From NCBI GenBank assembly GCA_051025295.1, contig JBMGJV010000022.1: 64,000 bases of DNA; one strand, 5' to 3'. This DNA is from KBS-83 sp051025295 (lineage in GTDB: Bacteria; Acidobacteriota; Terriglobia; Terriglobales; Acidobacteriaceae). Numbering within the stretch: the first letter of the stretch is position 1; every line of letters starts with the position of its first letter. The notes beneath the pieces are model-generated. The model ran no database searches, was not told where the DNA came from, and saw nothing but the letters and a program-made list of their open reading frames with translations. Shown here piece by piece: positions 53,815 through 62,758 of the stretch. The position numbers were made by a program, and so were the translations under genes.

Positions 53815-56148
53815 ATGGCCCTTGTCACTCCCGACACAGCCAACGCAATCGCCGACTCGATCGTGCGCTCGTGGACGGCTCCGTTCTGGCCAACCCTTGG
53901 GCTGCTCATCACGGCAGCACTCTATGCACGCGGCTGGGGAGCAGCGCGAGGCACACGAGCGGCAGAGCTGCCGGCGTGGCGTGCGGCCTGTTTCTATGCC
54001 GGGCTTGCCAGTGCATGGCTCGCCATCGCATCGCCGCTCGATGCGCTGGGCGGAGTGCTGCTGCTCGCTCACATGGTGCAACACCTCGTGCTGATGTCGG
54101 TGGCACCGCCGCTGCTCATCCTCGGCGCCCCGCTGGTGCCGCTGCTGCGCGGGCTGCCGCGCGCGTGGGTGCGCAGCTTCGTCGGTCCACTCTCGATTGC
54201 GCCGGGCATCACCACGCTACGCTGCATCGTTGGCCATCCCGCGACGGCGTGGCTGGCCATGAACATAGCGTACCTAGGCTGGCATGTTCCGGCAGCCTAT
54301 GAGCTCGCGTTGCGCTCGCCGGCATGGCATGAGGTCGAGCACGCCTGCTTCCTGCTGACTTCGCTGCTCTTCTGGCATGTCGTGCTTGAGCCGTGGCCCG
54401 CGCACTCGCACTGGTCGCGCTGGGCAGCCATTCCGTACCTCGTCAGCGCGGATATTGTGAACACCGCGCTGTCTGCCTTTCTCGTCTTCTCCGGCCGCGT
54501 GCTCTACCCGACGTACGCAGCCGCGCCGCGTGTCTCCGGACTGAGTGCCGCGCAGGACCAGGCTGCGGCGGGCGCGTTCATGTGGGTAGTCGGTTCGGCC
54601 ATCTACTGGGTGCCCGCGATTGGAATCACACTCGCGCTGTTGTCGCGCAAGCCGCAGTCGCGCACTGCGGCAGCTCACGCGAGCCACGGGCTGGTCACCA
54701 TAGGCGGCGCATTCGCACCCGGGACTGCCAGCGCTGCACGGGCATCCTCCGAATTCGACCTGCTGCGCCTGCCGCTGCTTGGCCCGTTGCTGCGTGCCCG
54801 CTACGGACGCCAAACATTGCAGGCGATCAGCCTTGGCGTGATCACGCTCATCATCATCGATGGGCTTTTCGGCCATCCCATGGCCGCGATGAACCTCGCC
54901 GGTGTCGTGCCATGGAACATCGTGCGCGCTCTCGCCGTGCTTGCGCTGCTATTTGTCGGAAACCTTTTCTGCATGGCGTGCCCGTTCACGCTGCCTCGAG
55001 AACTCGCGCGTCTCCTCGGCGGAGGACGCGTGCGCTGGCCTGCGCGCCTGCGCAGCAAGTGGATCGCTGTTGGCTTAATGGTGATCTTCTTCTACTGCTA
55101 CGAGCGGTTCGCGCTTTGGAACAGTCCCGCTCTCACCGCATGGTTGCTTCTCGGCTACCTTGGCGCGGCCTTCCTGGTCGATGCTACGTTCCGGGGCGCT
55201 TCTTTTTGCAAGTACGTCTGCCCCATCGGCCAGTTCAATTTCGCTGCCTCCCTCATATCGCCGACCACGCTGCGGGTGCGATCAGAGAGCGTCTGCAGCA
55301 CCTGCCACACGCGCGACTGCATCCGCGGCAACCAGCAGCAGCGCGGTTGTGAACTCAACCTTTATCTACCGACCAAACGCAGCAACGCCGACTGCACGCT
55401 GTGCATGGACTGCGTGAAGGCATGCCCCCACGACAACATCGGCATCCTGCCGCGCGCGCAGACGGCGGAACTACTCTCGACACAGCCGACGGCCTCGCTC
55501 GGTCGCCTGCCCAGGCGGCCGGACCTTGCGCTCGCTGTGCTGGTAGTCGTCTTCGCGGCGTTCGCAAATGCAGCCACCATGGTCGCTCCTGGAGCGGAAC
55601 TCCTCGCTGGCCTCGCGCATCGGGCGCCATGGCTAGCCTCAACGTTCGGCAGCTTCATGGCCGTGCTCGTGGTTACGCTAGCCGCGACGTCGCTGGTCTG
55701 GTTGGCGTCGATACCCTTGCGCATCCTTCAACGCGCATCGGCCCGCGAAGCGTTTGGCCGCGCTGCCATGGCCCTACTACCGCTGGGGCTTGCCATGTGG
55801 GCGGCGCACCTGATCTTCCATCTTGCGATGGCCGCGCCTGCAGTGCCGTCACTGCTTGCGCAAAGCGTCGAGGATCTTCACCTCGCGGCGGTCGTTCCCC
55901 ACTGGCAGGCTCCGGCCATGAGCAGCGCCGACACTCTGCTGGAGTTGCAACTGCTTCTGCTCGGCATAGGACTCATCGTGACTGTCTCTGTGGCATGGAA
56001 AGGTTTCGCGAGAAGCGGAGGCGGGCTGTCGCATCGTGTTGTCGCAGTCGCACCGGTCCTCGCCGTCGCAATCGCGCTGTACGCAATTGGCTTCTGGCTG
56101 CTGCTCCAGCCGATGCAGATGCGCGGCGTGGCCATGGGACCCATGTGA
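53815..56148 (+). CDS. CtaG-like copper assembly domain fused to NapH/CcoG-like 4Fe-4S membrane protein
   Basis: The 777-residue protein has two parts. Residues 1 to about 280 match CtaG (Caa3_CtaG), an oxidase assembly membrane protein: SPLDALGGVLLLAHMVQHL, HVVLEPWP and GAFMWVVGSAIYW hold its His and membrane pattern. Residues about 330-620 match membrane ferredoxins of the NapH/CcoG group, with CMACPFTLPRE, CKYVCPIGQFNF and a cluster ligand set CTLCMDCVKACP plus further cysteines at CSTCHTRDC. More helices follow. A role in copper or haem-copper centre assembly with electron supply is inferred. GTG at 53812 is an alternative start. Confidence 0.82.
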   Translation: MALVTPDTANAIADSIVRSWTAPFWPTLGLLITAALYARGWGAARGTRAAELPAWRAACFYAGLASAWLAIASPLDALGGVLLLAHMVQHLVLMSVAPPLLILGAPLVPLLRGLPRAWVRSFVGPLSIAPGITTLRCIVGHPATAWLAMNIAYLGWHVPAAYELALRSPAWHEVEHACFLLTSLLFWHVVLEPWPAHSHWSRWAAIPYLVSADIVNTALSAFLVFSGRVLYPTYAAAPRVSGLSAAQDQAAAGAFMWVVGSAIYWVPAIGITLALLSRKPQSRTAAAHASHGLVTIGGAFAPGTASAARASSEFDLLRLPLLGPLLRARYGRQTLQAISLGVITLIIIDGLFGHPMAAMNLAGVVPWNIVRALAVLALLFVGNLFCMACPFTLPRELARLLGGGRVRWPARLRSKWIAVGLMVIFFYCYERFALWNSPALTAWLLLGYLGAAFLVDATFRGASFCKYVCPIGQFNFAASLISPTTLRVRSESVCSTCHTRDCIRGNQQQRGCELNLYLPTKRSNADCTLCMDCVKACPHDNIGILPRAQTAELLSTQPTASLGRLPRRPDLALAVLVVVFAAFANAATMVAPGAELLAGLAHRAPWLASTFGSFMAVLVVTLAATSLVWLASIPLRILQRASAREAFGRAAMALLPLGLAMWAAHLIFHLAMAAPAVPSLLAQSVEDLHLAAVVPHWQAPAMSSADTLLELQLLLLGIGLIVTVSVAWKGFARSGGGLSHRVVAVAPVLAVAIALYAIGFWLLLQPMQMRGVAMGPM

Positions 56149-56681
56149 CCCGGCGCACAGCGTTTTTGTTTGTCTTGTTGCTCTCGCTCAGCATGCGCGC
56201 TGCGCTGGCGGATGGCGGTCGCTTGGTGATGCGGCAGCCTGCTGGCGGCTGGATCGTGTCCCTCTTTGTCACGCCAGAAGCGCTCGGTACCGGACCTGCC
56301 GACTTCACCGCCATGGTTGAAGATCGCGCGACGGATCAGATCGTGCTCGACGCTGACGTGAGCCTTACCTTGACGCCCGCCAATGCAAACAGCAAGCCTA
56401 TCGTGGTCCCGCTGACGCGCGCTGCGGCGAACAACAAGCTGCTGCAGGCCGCGACGGTGACGCTGCCCTCGCCGGGTCAGTGGCACGTGACCCTGAACGT
56501 ACGTGAGCGCGGCGAGGAGGCGAGCGCTGCCACCGATCTCGTAGTGGCGGCGCATGCCTCCCGCCGCGCTCTGGTATGGATGCTTGCGGTACTTCCGTTC
56601 GCTGTGCTGGCCTTGCTGGCGTGGGCTGATCTGGTGAAGACCCGTGTGCGCCGCAAACAAGGCGCTGCACTCCATGGCTGA
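56145..56681 (+). CDS. FixH-like exported membrane-anchored protein
   Basis: GTG at 56145 overlaps the stop of the upstream gene and gives 178 residues. It has a signal sequence (TAFLFVLLLSLSMRAALA), an Ig-like beta domain (VSLFVTPEALGTGPADFTAMVED to WHVTLNVRERG) and a C-terminal helix (ALVWMLAVLPFAVLALLAWADL). This build resembles FixH/YtkA-type proteins that work with oxidase copper assembly. The coupling to the CtaG fusion supports that reading, but I see no copper-binding Met/His motif. Confidence 0.65.
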   Translation: MTRRTAFLFVLLLSLSMRAALADGGRLVMRQPAGGWIVSLFVTPEALGTGPADFTAMVEDRATDQIVLDADVSLTLTPANANSKPIVVPLTRAAANNKLLQAATVTLPSPGQWHVTLNVRERGEEASAATDLVVAAHASRRALVWMLAVLPFAVLALLAWADLVKTRVRRKQGAALHG

Positions 56682-56711
56682 GCAGGTCCACATAGGCCGC
56701 CTGCTCAGCCA
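56675..56711. terminator. Convergent hairpin between FixH-like and propeller genes
   Basis: TGGCTGAGCAGG (56675-56686) and CCTGCTCAGCCA (56700-56711) form a perfect 12-bp stem. It includes the FixH-like stop codon and serves both strands. No U-tract follows on either side. Confidence 0.55.
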
Positions 56712-56716
56712 CTCAC

Positions 56717-58588
56717 TCAGTGCCCCTTTATGGTGTAGCTCGCAGACGCAACGGCACTGTTCTGATAGTCAGTTTTGACCGCGATCGCCTGAAGGAAGGT
56801 GCGCGATGTGATCAGGATGGGTGAGGTATACACGGCGGAGTTGGTCGTTGGTGTCGTGCCATCCAGCGTGTAGTAGATGGTCGCGCCCGCCGTTGCCGTC
56901 GTGATTGTCACGTTCTGCGGGTGACCGTAGTTCCGGCTGCCAGGAGAGATGACAGGCGTCGCCACTGCTCCCTGGGTCGCAGTCGGCAGCAGTCCATAGG
57001 CGACCACCGCATTCTGCCCCGCCAGGTAGACACGTCCGTTTGCAACCGTAGGCACGGTGAACTTCACCGCCTGTGGACCCTGGTCGCGTGCATTGCCGGC
57101 CTGCTCGCTGCTGTAGAGTGTGCGGCTCAGTGCGGTAGCGTCGTACGCATAGAGCACAGCGGGCAAGCCGCTGGTGTAGCCGCTGCCATCGCTGAAGCCC
57201 TGGTAGTCGACGGCCCACACGATGCCGTTGGTTCCGCCGTTCGCCGTGATGCTGGGGCTCGGCGCAGGGAAGTGGAAGGTGTTTGACGAGGCAGAGCTCG
57301 CGGCCGTAGCAAACCTGCCGTTTGAGAGCACATATGCCTGGAGCGTTCCGTTGGGGCTGCCAAAGTAGACGGTGTTGCCAAGCAGGCCAAAGCCGGTAGC
57401 GAAGCCGTTGTTGGCAGAGAAGTTCTGCACGTCGTGGTTCTGCGTGGTGTTGTAGCCCCCGAGCGAATCGCGATTCAGCAGGTAGAGCGTGGGTGCCTTG
57501 CTCTGAAGGATCAGCTCGTTCGGGAAGCTGCCTGGCTGCGTGGGCAGAATCAGCGGCGAATTGACACCGAGGTCGGCGTCATTGTTGGAGAGTGTGGTCT
57601 GGTCGTACGGGCTGAAGAAGTCGACGGGCGTCAGCGCCGGCGTCGACAGCTTGACGATGCTCTCCCCGAAGTTACGCGGACTGGGCGAGGTCAGATCGTT
57701 GTAGCCGTTTCCGGTGCTCACAAAAAGCGAGCCGGACGCATCGACGGACAGACCGCCGCCACCCTCCCAGATGCCGCCCTGCTCGCCGTCCGGCGTGGTG
57801 CAAAACAGACCAGTGCGGGTAAGGGTAGCGTCATAGCCGAAGACCCAGCCGTGATACACGGGGACATCGTTGTGCGAGCCGAAGCCCATGTACACGTTCC
57901 CGTTCACCAAAGCCAGGCCAGTGCGCTGCAGCTGGGACTTCGGATTGAACGCAACAGTTCCATTTACAGCATCCGTACCATTGCCGGTAACGGAGCCAGT
58001 GATCGCGACACTGCCGAGATCTGCACCCGTCGTGATGTCAATCTTGTGCAGCCGCTGGTAGTACGCGCTGCCTGCAGCCGAGACCTCTTTCGTCGCCGCG
58101 ACGACGTACAGCGTGTGCGACGCGCCGTCGATTGCTGGTGTGCCGGTAATGCCGATCTCGGGACCCACGTCCGTCACCCCACCGGTGTAGACGTCGCCCG
58201 ACGGCACAGTCGTAGTCGTAGCGCCGGCGCTGCCGATAATCAGCGAGGTCTGCCAGAGGATGGATCCGGTCGATGCGGTGAGCGCATACACCGAGTTGTG
58301 CTCGGTCGCTACGATCACAACGTCCTGTGCCGCCGCCCCGTTCACTGAAAGAGCAGAGACGAAGAGTGGCTGCGCGTAGACGTGGCCGTCCACTGCTGCC
58401 GTGAAGAGCTTGCCGAAAGAATTCGCATTTACGTTGGAAGGAGTGAGAACCGTCTCGCTGTTATTGAGACCGGTCCTCGATAGGTCATTGCGTTGCGTCA
58501 GTACATTGGTCTGGCCCAGAATCTGCGTCGGAACGAAGAGTGCGGAAGCAAGACAAACGAGTGGCAGGAGAGTGCGACAGTGCGGCAT
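56717..58588 (-). CDS. Exported PQQ-like beta-propeller protein with chitobiase C-terminal-type domain
   Basis: The 623-residue protein has a signal peptide (LVCLASALFVPTQILGQ), then repeats of propeller type (DGHVYAQPLFV, VVIVATEHNSVYALTASTGSILWQ, NGNVYMGFGS). The C-terminal 75 residues (TPVISPGSRNYGHPQNVTITTATAGATIYYTLDGTTPTTNSAVYTSPI) match the chitobiase/hexosaminidase C-terminal-like domain. No catalytic residues are evident. Similar proteins are common in Acidobacteriota and are thought to be cell-surface or secreted binding proteins. GGAGAC lies before the ATG. Confidence 0.85.
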   Translation of the reverse strand: MPHCRTLLPLVCLASALFVPTQILGQTNVLTQRNDLSRTGLNNSETVLTPSNVNANSFGKLFTAAVDGHVYAQPLFVSALSVNGAAAQDVVIVATEHNSVYALTASTGSILWQTSLIIGSAGATTTTVPSGDVYTGGVTDVGPEIGITGTPAIDGASHTLYVVAATKEVSAAGSAYYQRLHKIDITTGADLGSVAITGSVTGNGTDAVNGTVAFNPKSQLQRTGLALVNGNVYMGFGSHNDVPVYHGWVFGYDATLTRTGLFCTTPDGEQGGIWEGGGGLSVDASGSLFVSTGNGYNDLTSPSPRNFGESIVKLSTPALTPVDFFSPYDQTTLSNNDADLGVNSPLILPTQPGSFPNELILQSKAPTLYLLNRDSLGGYNTTQNHDVQNFSANNGFATGFGLLGNTVYFGSPNGTLQAYVLSNGRFATAASSASSNTFHFPAPSPSITANGGTNGIVWAVDYQGFSDGSGYTSGLPAVLYAYDATALSRTLYSSEQAGNARDQGPQAVKFTVPTVANGRVYLAGQNAVVAYGLLPTATQGAVATPVISPGSRNYGHPQNVTITTATAGATIYYTLDGTTPTTNSAVYTSPILITSRTFLQAIAVKTDYQNSAVASASYTIKGH

Positions 58589-58898
58589 TGGGGGTCTCCG
58601 GAGATTGAAGGTGAACTGGCGGAGTTATCGTTGTCAAGATGGTAACTGGTAATTACCAGCTATCTAATGCGAACTCGCTGATTCTTCTCTTCAGTCTTCA
58701 TGAAACGTGTGGAACATGCGCCACGTGCGGCGTCGCGGGTAGTGTCACATCCGTGCATTCACTCGAGACGCCAGGACCTGAGGCGCGGGAGTGGCGCGGC
58801 GAGATCGCTGGCTAAATGCTTCGCGCATTCATCTAGCGACCGGCAGAATGACGTTGCGACGGGCGATCCGTATAGTGAGGAGTTTGCCGCAATCTCCT
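58589..58898. other. Divergent intergenic region with palindrome
   Basis: Between the propeller gene and hutH lie 310 bases without a credible gene. The perfect 14-bp palindrome CTGGTAATTACCAG at 58646-58659 is 58 bases before the propeller ATG and 240 bases before hutH. It looks like an operator of a dimeric regulator; no named regulator is implied. A TATAGT at 58871-58876 could be a -10 box for hutH, but no good -35 lies upstream. Confidence 0.4.
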
Positions 58899-60443
58899 AT
58901 GACACCGACTCCTGCGCCGCTCCTTCTCAATGGAGATCCGATCGCCCTGGCCGACCTCCACGCTGTCGCTGCCGGCGAGCGTAGCGTTGCGCTCACGAAC
59001 GACGCGCGTACGCGCATCGCTGCTTCGCGTGCTGCCGTTGAGCGCGCCGCCTCCGGCAATGCCGCTGCCTACGGCATCAACACCGGTTTCGGCAAGCTGG
59101 CGGAGGTGCGTGTACCTGCGGCAGAGCTCATGGCGCTGCAGCGCAACCTGGTGCGCAGCCACTGCTGCGGCGTGGGTGAGCCTCTTGCAGAGCGCGACGT
59201 ACGCGGCATGCTCCTGCTGCGAGCGAATGTGCTTGCCCGTGGGGCCAGCGGTGTCCGGGGCGATGTCGTCGAGCTGTTGCTTGCAATGCTTGAGCACGGC
59301 ATCCATCCTGTCGTTCCGTCGCGTGGCTCAGTTGGCGCAAGCGGTGACTTGGCGCCACTTGCTCATCTCGCGCTGGCTTTGATCGGCGAGGGCGATGTCT
59401 TCGTACGCGGGCAACGCATGCCCGCAGCGCAGGCGCTGGCCAGCGCAGGACTACAACCGCTTGAGCTACAGGCGAAAGAAGGGCTTGCGCTGCTGAACGG
59501 AACGCAGGCCATGGCCTCCGTTGGAGGGCTCTCGGTCCATCGTGCACAGCGGATCGTGCGCCTCTTCGACCTCGCGGGCGCGATGTCGCTCGAAGGACTG
59601 ATGGGGACACCCGCTGCGTTCGACCCGCGCATCCAGCACGCCCGCCCGCACCCTGGCCAGATTGCCGCTGCACGACACTTGCGCGCGCTGATGGAGTCGA
59701 GCGAGATCCGCGAGTCGCATCGCGCGAACGATCCTCGCGTGCAGGATGCCTATTGCCTGCGCTGCATGCCCCAGGTGCACGGTGGCGTGCGCGGCGTGCT
59801 CGACCATGTCGCGTCGGTGCTGGAGATTGAGACCGGGTCGGCGACCGACAACCCGCTCGTGTTCCCCGCCGAGAGTGGCTCCGGCGAGTGGGACATTCTC
59901 TCCGGCGGTAACTTTCATGGAGCGCCGCTGGCCTACGCGCTCGACTACGCGGCGATCGGACTCGCAGACCTGCTCAGCATCAGCGAGCGCCGCATCGATC
60001 GGCTGATCAATCCCGATATCAACGAGGGCTTGCCGCCCTTCCTGTCCGATCGGCCGGGCCTGTCTTCGGGATTTATGATCGCCCATGTCACCGCCGCAGC
60101 ACTGCTGAACGAAGCGAAGCTGCTGGCTCATCCCGCGAGCCCGGACTCGGTCCCAACCTCGGGCGGCAAGGAGGATCACGTCTCGATGGGCATGACCTCG
60201 GCGCTGAAACTGCGCACGGTCATCGAGCATGCTGAGACGGTCCTCGCCATCGAGTTCATGTGCGCGGCGCAGGCACTCGACTATCGCTTACCACTTCGTG
60301 CTGCCGTCGCAGTCGAGGCGGCGCGCGTCCGGGTGCGTCAGCACGTCGCGCCGCTGCGGGAGGACCGCGTGCTGTCCACCGACATTGCCGCTCTCACTTC
60401 CGTAATCCGCAACGGCGACTTCGACGAGTGGCTTGGCGACTGA
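58899..60443 (+). CDS. hutH: Histidine ammonia-lyase
   Basis: ATG 58899 gives 514 residues, the normal size; the frame extends upstream without family similarity. The electrophilic cofactor MIO forms from Ala147-Ser148-Gly149 in GSVGASGDLAPLAH. YGINTGFGKLAEV, NGTQAM and SATDNPLVF are other family signatures. It deaminates histidine to urocanate, the first step of histidine breakdown. No hutU, hutI or hutG is nearby. A GAGGAG sits 17 bases before the ATG, too far for an ideal ribosome site. Tyrosine or phenylalanine lyase activity cannot be fully excluded. Confidence 0.9.
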   Translation: MTPTPAPLLLNGDPIALADLHAVAAGERSVALTNDARTRIAASRAAVERAASGNAAAYGINTGFGKLAEVRVPAAELMALQRNLVRSHCCGVGEPLAERDVRGMLLLRANVLARGASGVRGDVVELLLAMLEHGIHPVVPSRGSVGASGDLAPLAHLALALIGEGDVFVRGQRMPAAQALASAGLQPLELQAKEGLALLNGTQAMASVGGLSVHRAQRIVRLFDLAGAMSLEGLMGTPAAFDPRIQHARPHPGQIAAARHLRALMESSEIRESHRANDPRVQDAYCLRCMPQVHGGVRGVLDHVASVLEIETGSATDNPLVFPAESGSGEWDILSGGNFHGAPLAYALDYAAIGLADLLSISERRIDRLINPDINEGLPPFLSDRPGLSSGFMIAHVTAAALLNEAKLLAHPASPDSVPTSGGKEDHVSMGMTSALKLRTVIEHAETVLAIEFMCAAQALDYRLPLRAAVAVEAARVRVRQHVAPLREDRVLSTDIAALTSVIRNGDFDEWLGD

Positions 60444-60455
60444 TGAAGGCCCGGT

Positions 60456-62198
60456 TTAGGGCCGGGGCCGCAGCGCAGCGAGAAACGACGCCGTATCACG
60501 CGTGTTCAGGACGTCTTCTGGCGTGAGCCATGCGCGGCGCAGCTGCCGGATGCCGTAGCGCATCTTGTCGAGCGCCGCAGTCGAGTGCGCGTCCGTGTTG
60601 ATCGTGATCTTGCAGCCCTGCTCCTTCGCCAGCCGCAGGTCGCGGTCGCACAGATCCAGGCGATTCGGATCGGCATTGTGCTCAACCGCGACGCCCAGCT
60701 CGCCAGCCCGCTGCAGCACTGCCTGCAGATCGAGATCGTAAGGCTCGCGACGGAGCAGCAACCGCCCGGTAAGGTGTCCAAGGATGCGGAGGTATGGGTT
60801 CTCGATCGCACGCAGCAGTCGATCCGTCATCTCGGTCCGCGACTGGCTGAATGCTGAGTGCACACTGCCGATCACGACGTCCATCTCGGCCAGCACTTCG
60901 TCTGCAAGATCGAGCGAGCCGTCCGGCAGGATGTCGACCTCGATGCCCGGCAGCACGCGGATGCGCCCCGCCATGTCGGCGTCGACCTGGCGGATCGCAC
61001 GGATATGCTCCATTGCCCGCGCCTCATCGAGCCCCGAGGCCATCGCCAGGTTTTGCGAGTGATCCGTGATCGCGATGTATTGGTAGCCGCGCGCCGCCGC
61101 AGCCTCGGCCATTTCGAGGATCGTGCTGCGGCCATCCGTCGCGACGGTGTGCATGTGCACATCGCCGCGGATGTCCTGCTGCTCGATGAGGCGTGGCAGA
61201 GTGTGTGCCGCCGCCGCATCGATCTCGCCGTTGTTCTCGCGCAACTCCGGGGGGATCCAGTCCAGTTCGAGCGCTCGGTAGATCTCCTCTTCTGTCGCAG
61301 CCGCGACCTCGGTTCCATCATCGATCCGCGCCAGCGCGTACTCGCTCAACGTGTAGCCGCGCTTGATCGCTCGCTGCCGCAGCGTGACGTTGTGCATCTT
61401 CGAGCCAGTGAAGTATTGGAGCGCGGCCCCGAACGAGGCGCGCGGCAGCAGCCGCACGTCCACCTGCAGACCAGTGCGCAGTTGGAAGCTGACCTTGTTC
61501 TGTCCCTGCGCGAGCAGGTTCGTGATCGGCGGATACGCCGCCGTGTAGGCGACGGCTGCTGCGACGGCATCCTCCTCGCAGGCCGGCCCCGTCACCAGCA
61601 TGTCCAGATCGCCGACCGTCTCGCGTCCGCGGCGCAGGGAACCCGCCGGGGTCACGCTCTCGATGCCCGGAAAACCCTTCAAGTAAAGGGTGAGCCGTTC
61701 AGCCGCAGTCTCCACATCATCCAGGTGAAAGCGGCTGGAGTGGCGTCGGTAATCCTCGATGCCTTTGCGCAGCTTCTCGATCTGCTTGTCGCCGAATCGG
61801 GGCAGACCGGCAAGCTTGCCCGCATCGATGGCCTGCGCCAGTTCATCGACAGTCGACACGCTCGCGGCCTCCCACAACAGCGCGACCGTCTTCGGTCCCA
61901 TGCCCGGCAGACGCAGCAGCTCGAGCATGGATGGCCGGTACTTCAGCAGGAGTTCATCCCGCAGCGGCAGAGAGCCATGCTGCTCGATGGCGAGGATGTT
62001 CGCGACCATCCCCTTGCCGATGCCGGGTATGTCGAGCAGGCGCTTCGGCTCGCCGCACAGGCTTGAGAGGGGCGTGGTGCTCTGCTCGACGGCTTCCGCG
62101 GCGCGGCGGTACGAGCGGATGCGGAACGGGTCGCCCGATCCGATCTCGAGCAGGTCGGCGGTTTCGTACAGAAGTTGCGCGATGCTGCGATTGTCCAT
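60456..62198 (-). CDS. polX: DNA polymerase X with PHP domain
   Basis: The 580-residue protein has an N-terminal helix-hairpin-helix part (LLDIPGIGKGMVANILAI, LLRLPGMGPKTVALL), a nucleotidyltransferase palm (GSLRRGRETVGDLDMLVTG, where DLD holds two catalytic Asp) and a C-terminal PHP phosphoesterase (DVHMHTVATDGRSTI, ITDHSQNLAMASG, GIEVDILPDG, NTDAHS). This is the bacterial PolX layout: gap-filling polymerase plus 3'-5' exonuclease and AP endonuclease in base-excision repair. It stands alone on the minus strand. Confidence 0.93.
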   Translation of the reverse strand: MDNRSIAQLLYETADLLEIGSGDPFRIRSYRRAAEAVEQSTTPLSSLCGEPKRLLDIPGIGKGMVANILAIEQHGSLPLRDELLLKYRPSMLELLRLPGMGPKTVALLWEAASVSTVDELAQAIDAGKLAGLPRFGDKQIEKLRKGIEDYRRHSSRFHLDDVETAAERLTLYLKGFPGIESVTPAGSLRRGRETVGDLDMLVTGPACEEDAVAAAVAYTAAYPPITNLLAQGQNKVSFQLRTGLQVDVRLLPRASFGAALQYFTGSKMHNVTLRQRAIKRGYTLSEYALARIDDGTEVAAATEEEIYRALELDWIPPELRENNGEIDAAAAHTLPRLIEQQDIRGDVHMHTVATDGRSTILEMAEAAAARGYQYIAITDHSQNLAMASGLDEARAMEHIRAIRQVDADMAGRIRVLPGIEVDILPDGSLDLADEVLAEMDVVIGSVHSAFSQSRTEMTDRLLRAIENPYLRILGHLTGRLLLRREPYDLDLQAVLQRAGELGVAVEHNADPNRLDLCDRDLRLAKEQGCKITINTDAHSTAALDKMRYGIRQLRRAWLTPEDVLNTRDTASFLAALRPRP

Positions 62199-62313
62199 AG
62201 GTGCGTGACGGCCCCCGGGGGCCGCCTACCAGCACTCTACGACAGCGCGCACGGTACAGATGGCCTGAGAACGCCGGCCACGCTATCGGGGGAAATATAC
62301 GTTCAGACACAAA

Positions 62314-62350
62314 GGCCCGGTCAGTGCGCATTTGGCGCTGCCACCGGGCC
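62314..62350 (-). terminator. Terminator-like hairpin after the cold-shock gene
   Basis: GGCCCGGT (62314-62321) pairs with ACCGGGCC (62343-62350), and an inner CAG-GCGC/GCGCTG stem extends it. On the minus strand the stem is followed by TTTGTGTC, a modest U-run, 25 bases after the cold-shock stop. Confidence 0.65.
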
Positions 62351-62374
62351 CATTCCGATCACCGCTCCGTCTGG

Positions 62375-62596
62375 TTAGGCGGCGGCGGCGTGCGTCCGCA
62401 GCACCTGGTCAGCCTGCGGACCCTTCTGCCCCTCGACGATATCGAATTCAACATCGTCTCCCTCTTTAAGGCTCTTGTAGCCATCGAGCTGAATCGAGCT
62501 GTAATGCACGAACACATCGGGGCCATCGTCCCTGCCGATAAAGCCGTAGCCCTTCGCGTTGTTGAACCACTTGACCTTGCCTTTGTACTGGGACAC
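62375..62596 (-). CDS. Cold-shock protein, CspA family
   Basis: This 73-residue single-domain protein starts at GTG with GAGG 10 bases upstream. It carries both RNA-binding motifs, KGYGFI (RNP1) and VFVHY (RNP2), and the opening GKVKWFNNAKGYGFI. It binds single-stranded RNA/DNA as a chaperone. Its leader of at least 100 bases is long for so short a gene, which is common in this family. Confidence 0.96.
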   Translation of the reverse strand: MSQYKGKVKWFNNAKGYGFIGRDDGPDVFVHYSSIQLDGYKSLKEGDDVEFDIVEGQKGPQADQVLRTHAAAA

Positions 62597-62709
62597 GTGT
62601 TGGTTACCTCACTTCGCAGCAGATCAGGCCAGGTGCGCAGGCCGCGTTGCCTCCCCGCCTTGCCTCCCTAAGTGACGTGGGGCCGGAATTTTCGTTTGCA
62701 GAAAAAATG

Positions 62710-62735
62710 AGCGGCCCGGGCATCGCCGGGCCGCT
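62710..62735. terminator. Bidirectional terminator between NUDIX and cold-shock genes
   Basis: A 10-bp perfect stem (62710-62719 with 62726-62735) is followed by CTTTTTG on the plus strand and by CATTTTTTC on the minus strand. On the minus strand it terminates the NUDIX gene. Confidence 0.85.
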
Positions 62736-62758
62736 GGCTCCTTTTTGAAACGGCACTC

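Noticed and set aside
55401..56144. Upstream extension of the FixH-like frame inside the CtaG fusion gene
   Set aside because: The frame is open but lies within a clear gene; the GTG at 56145 followed by a signal peptide is the sensible start.
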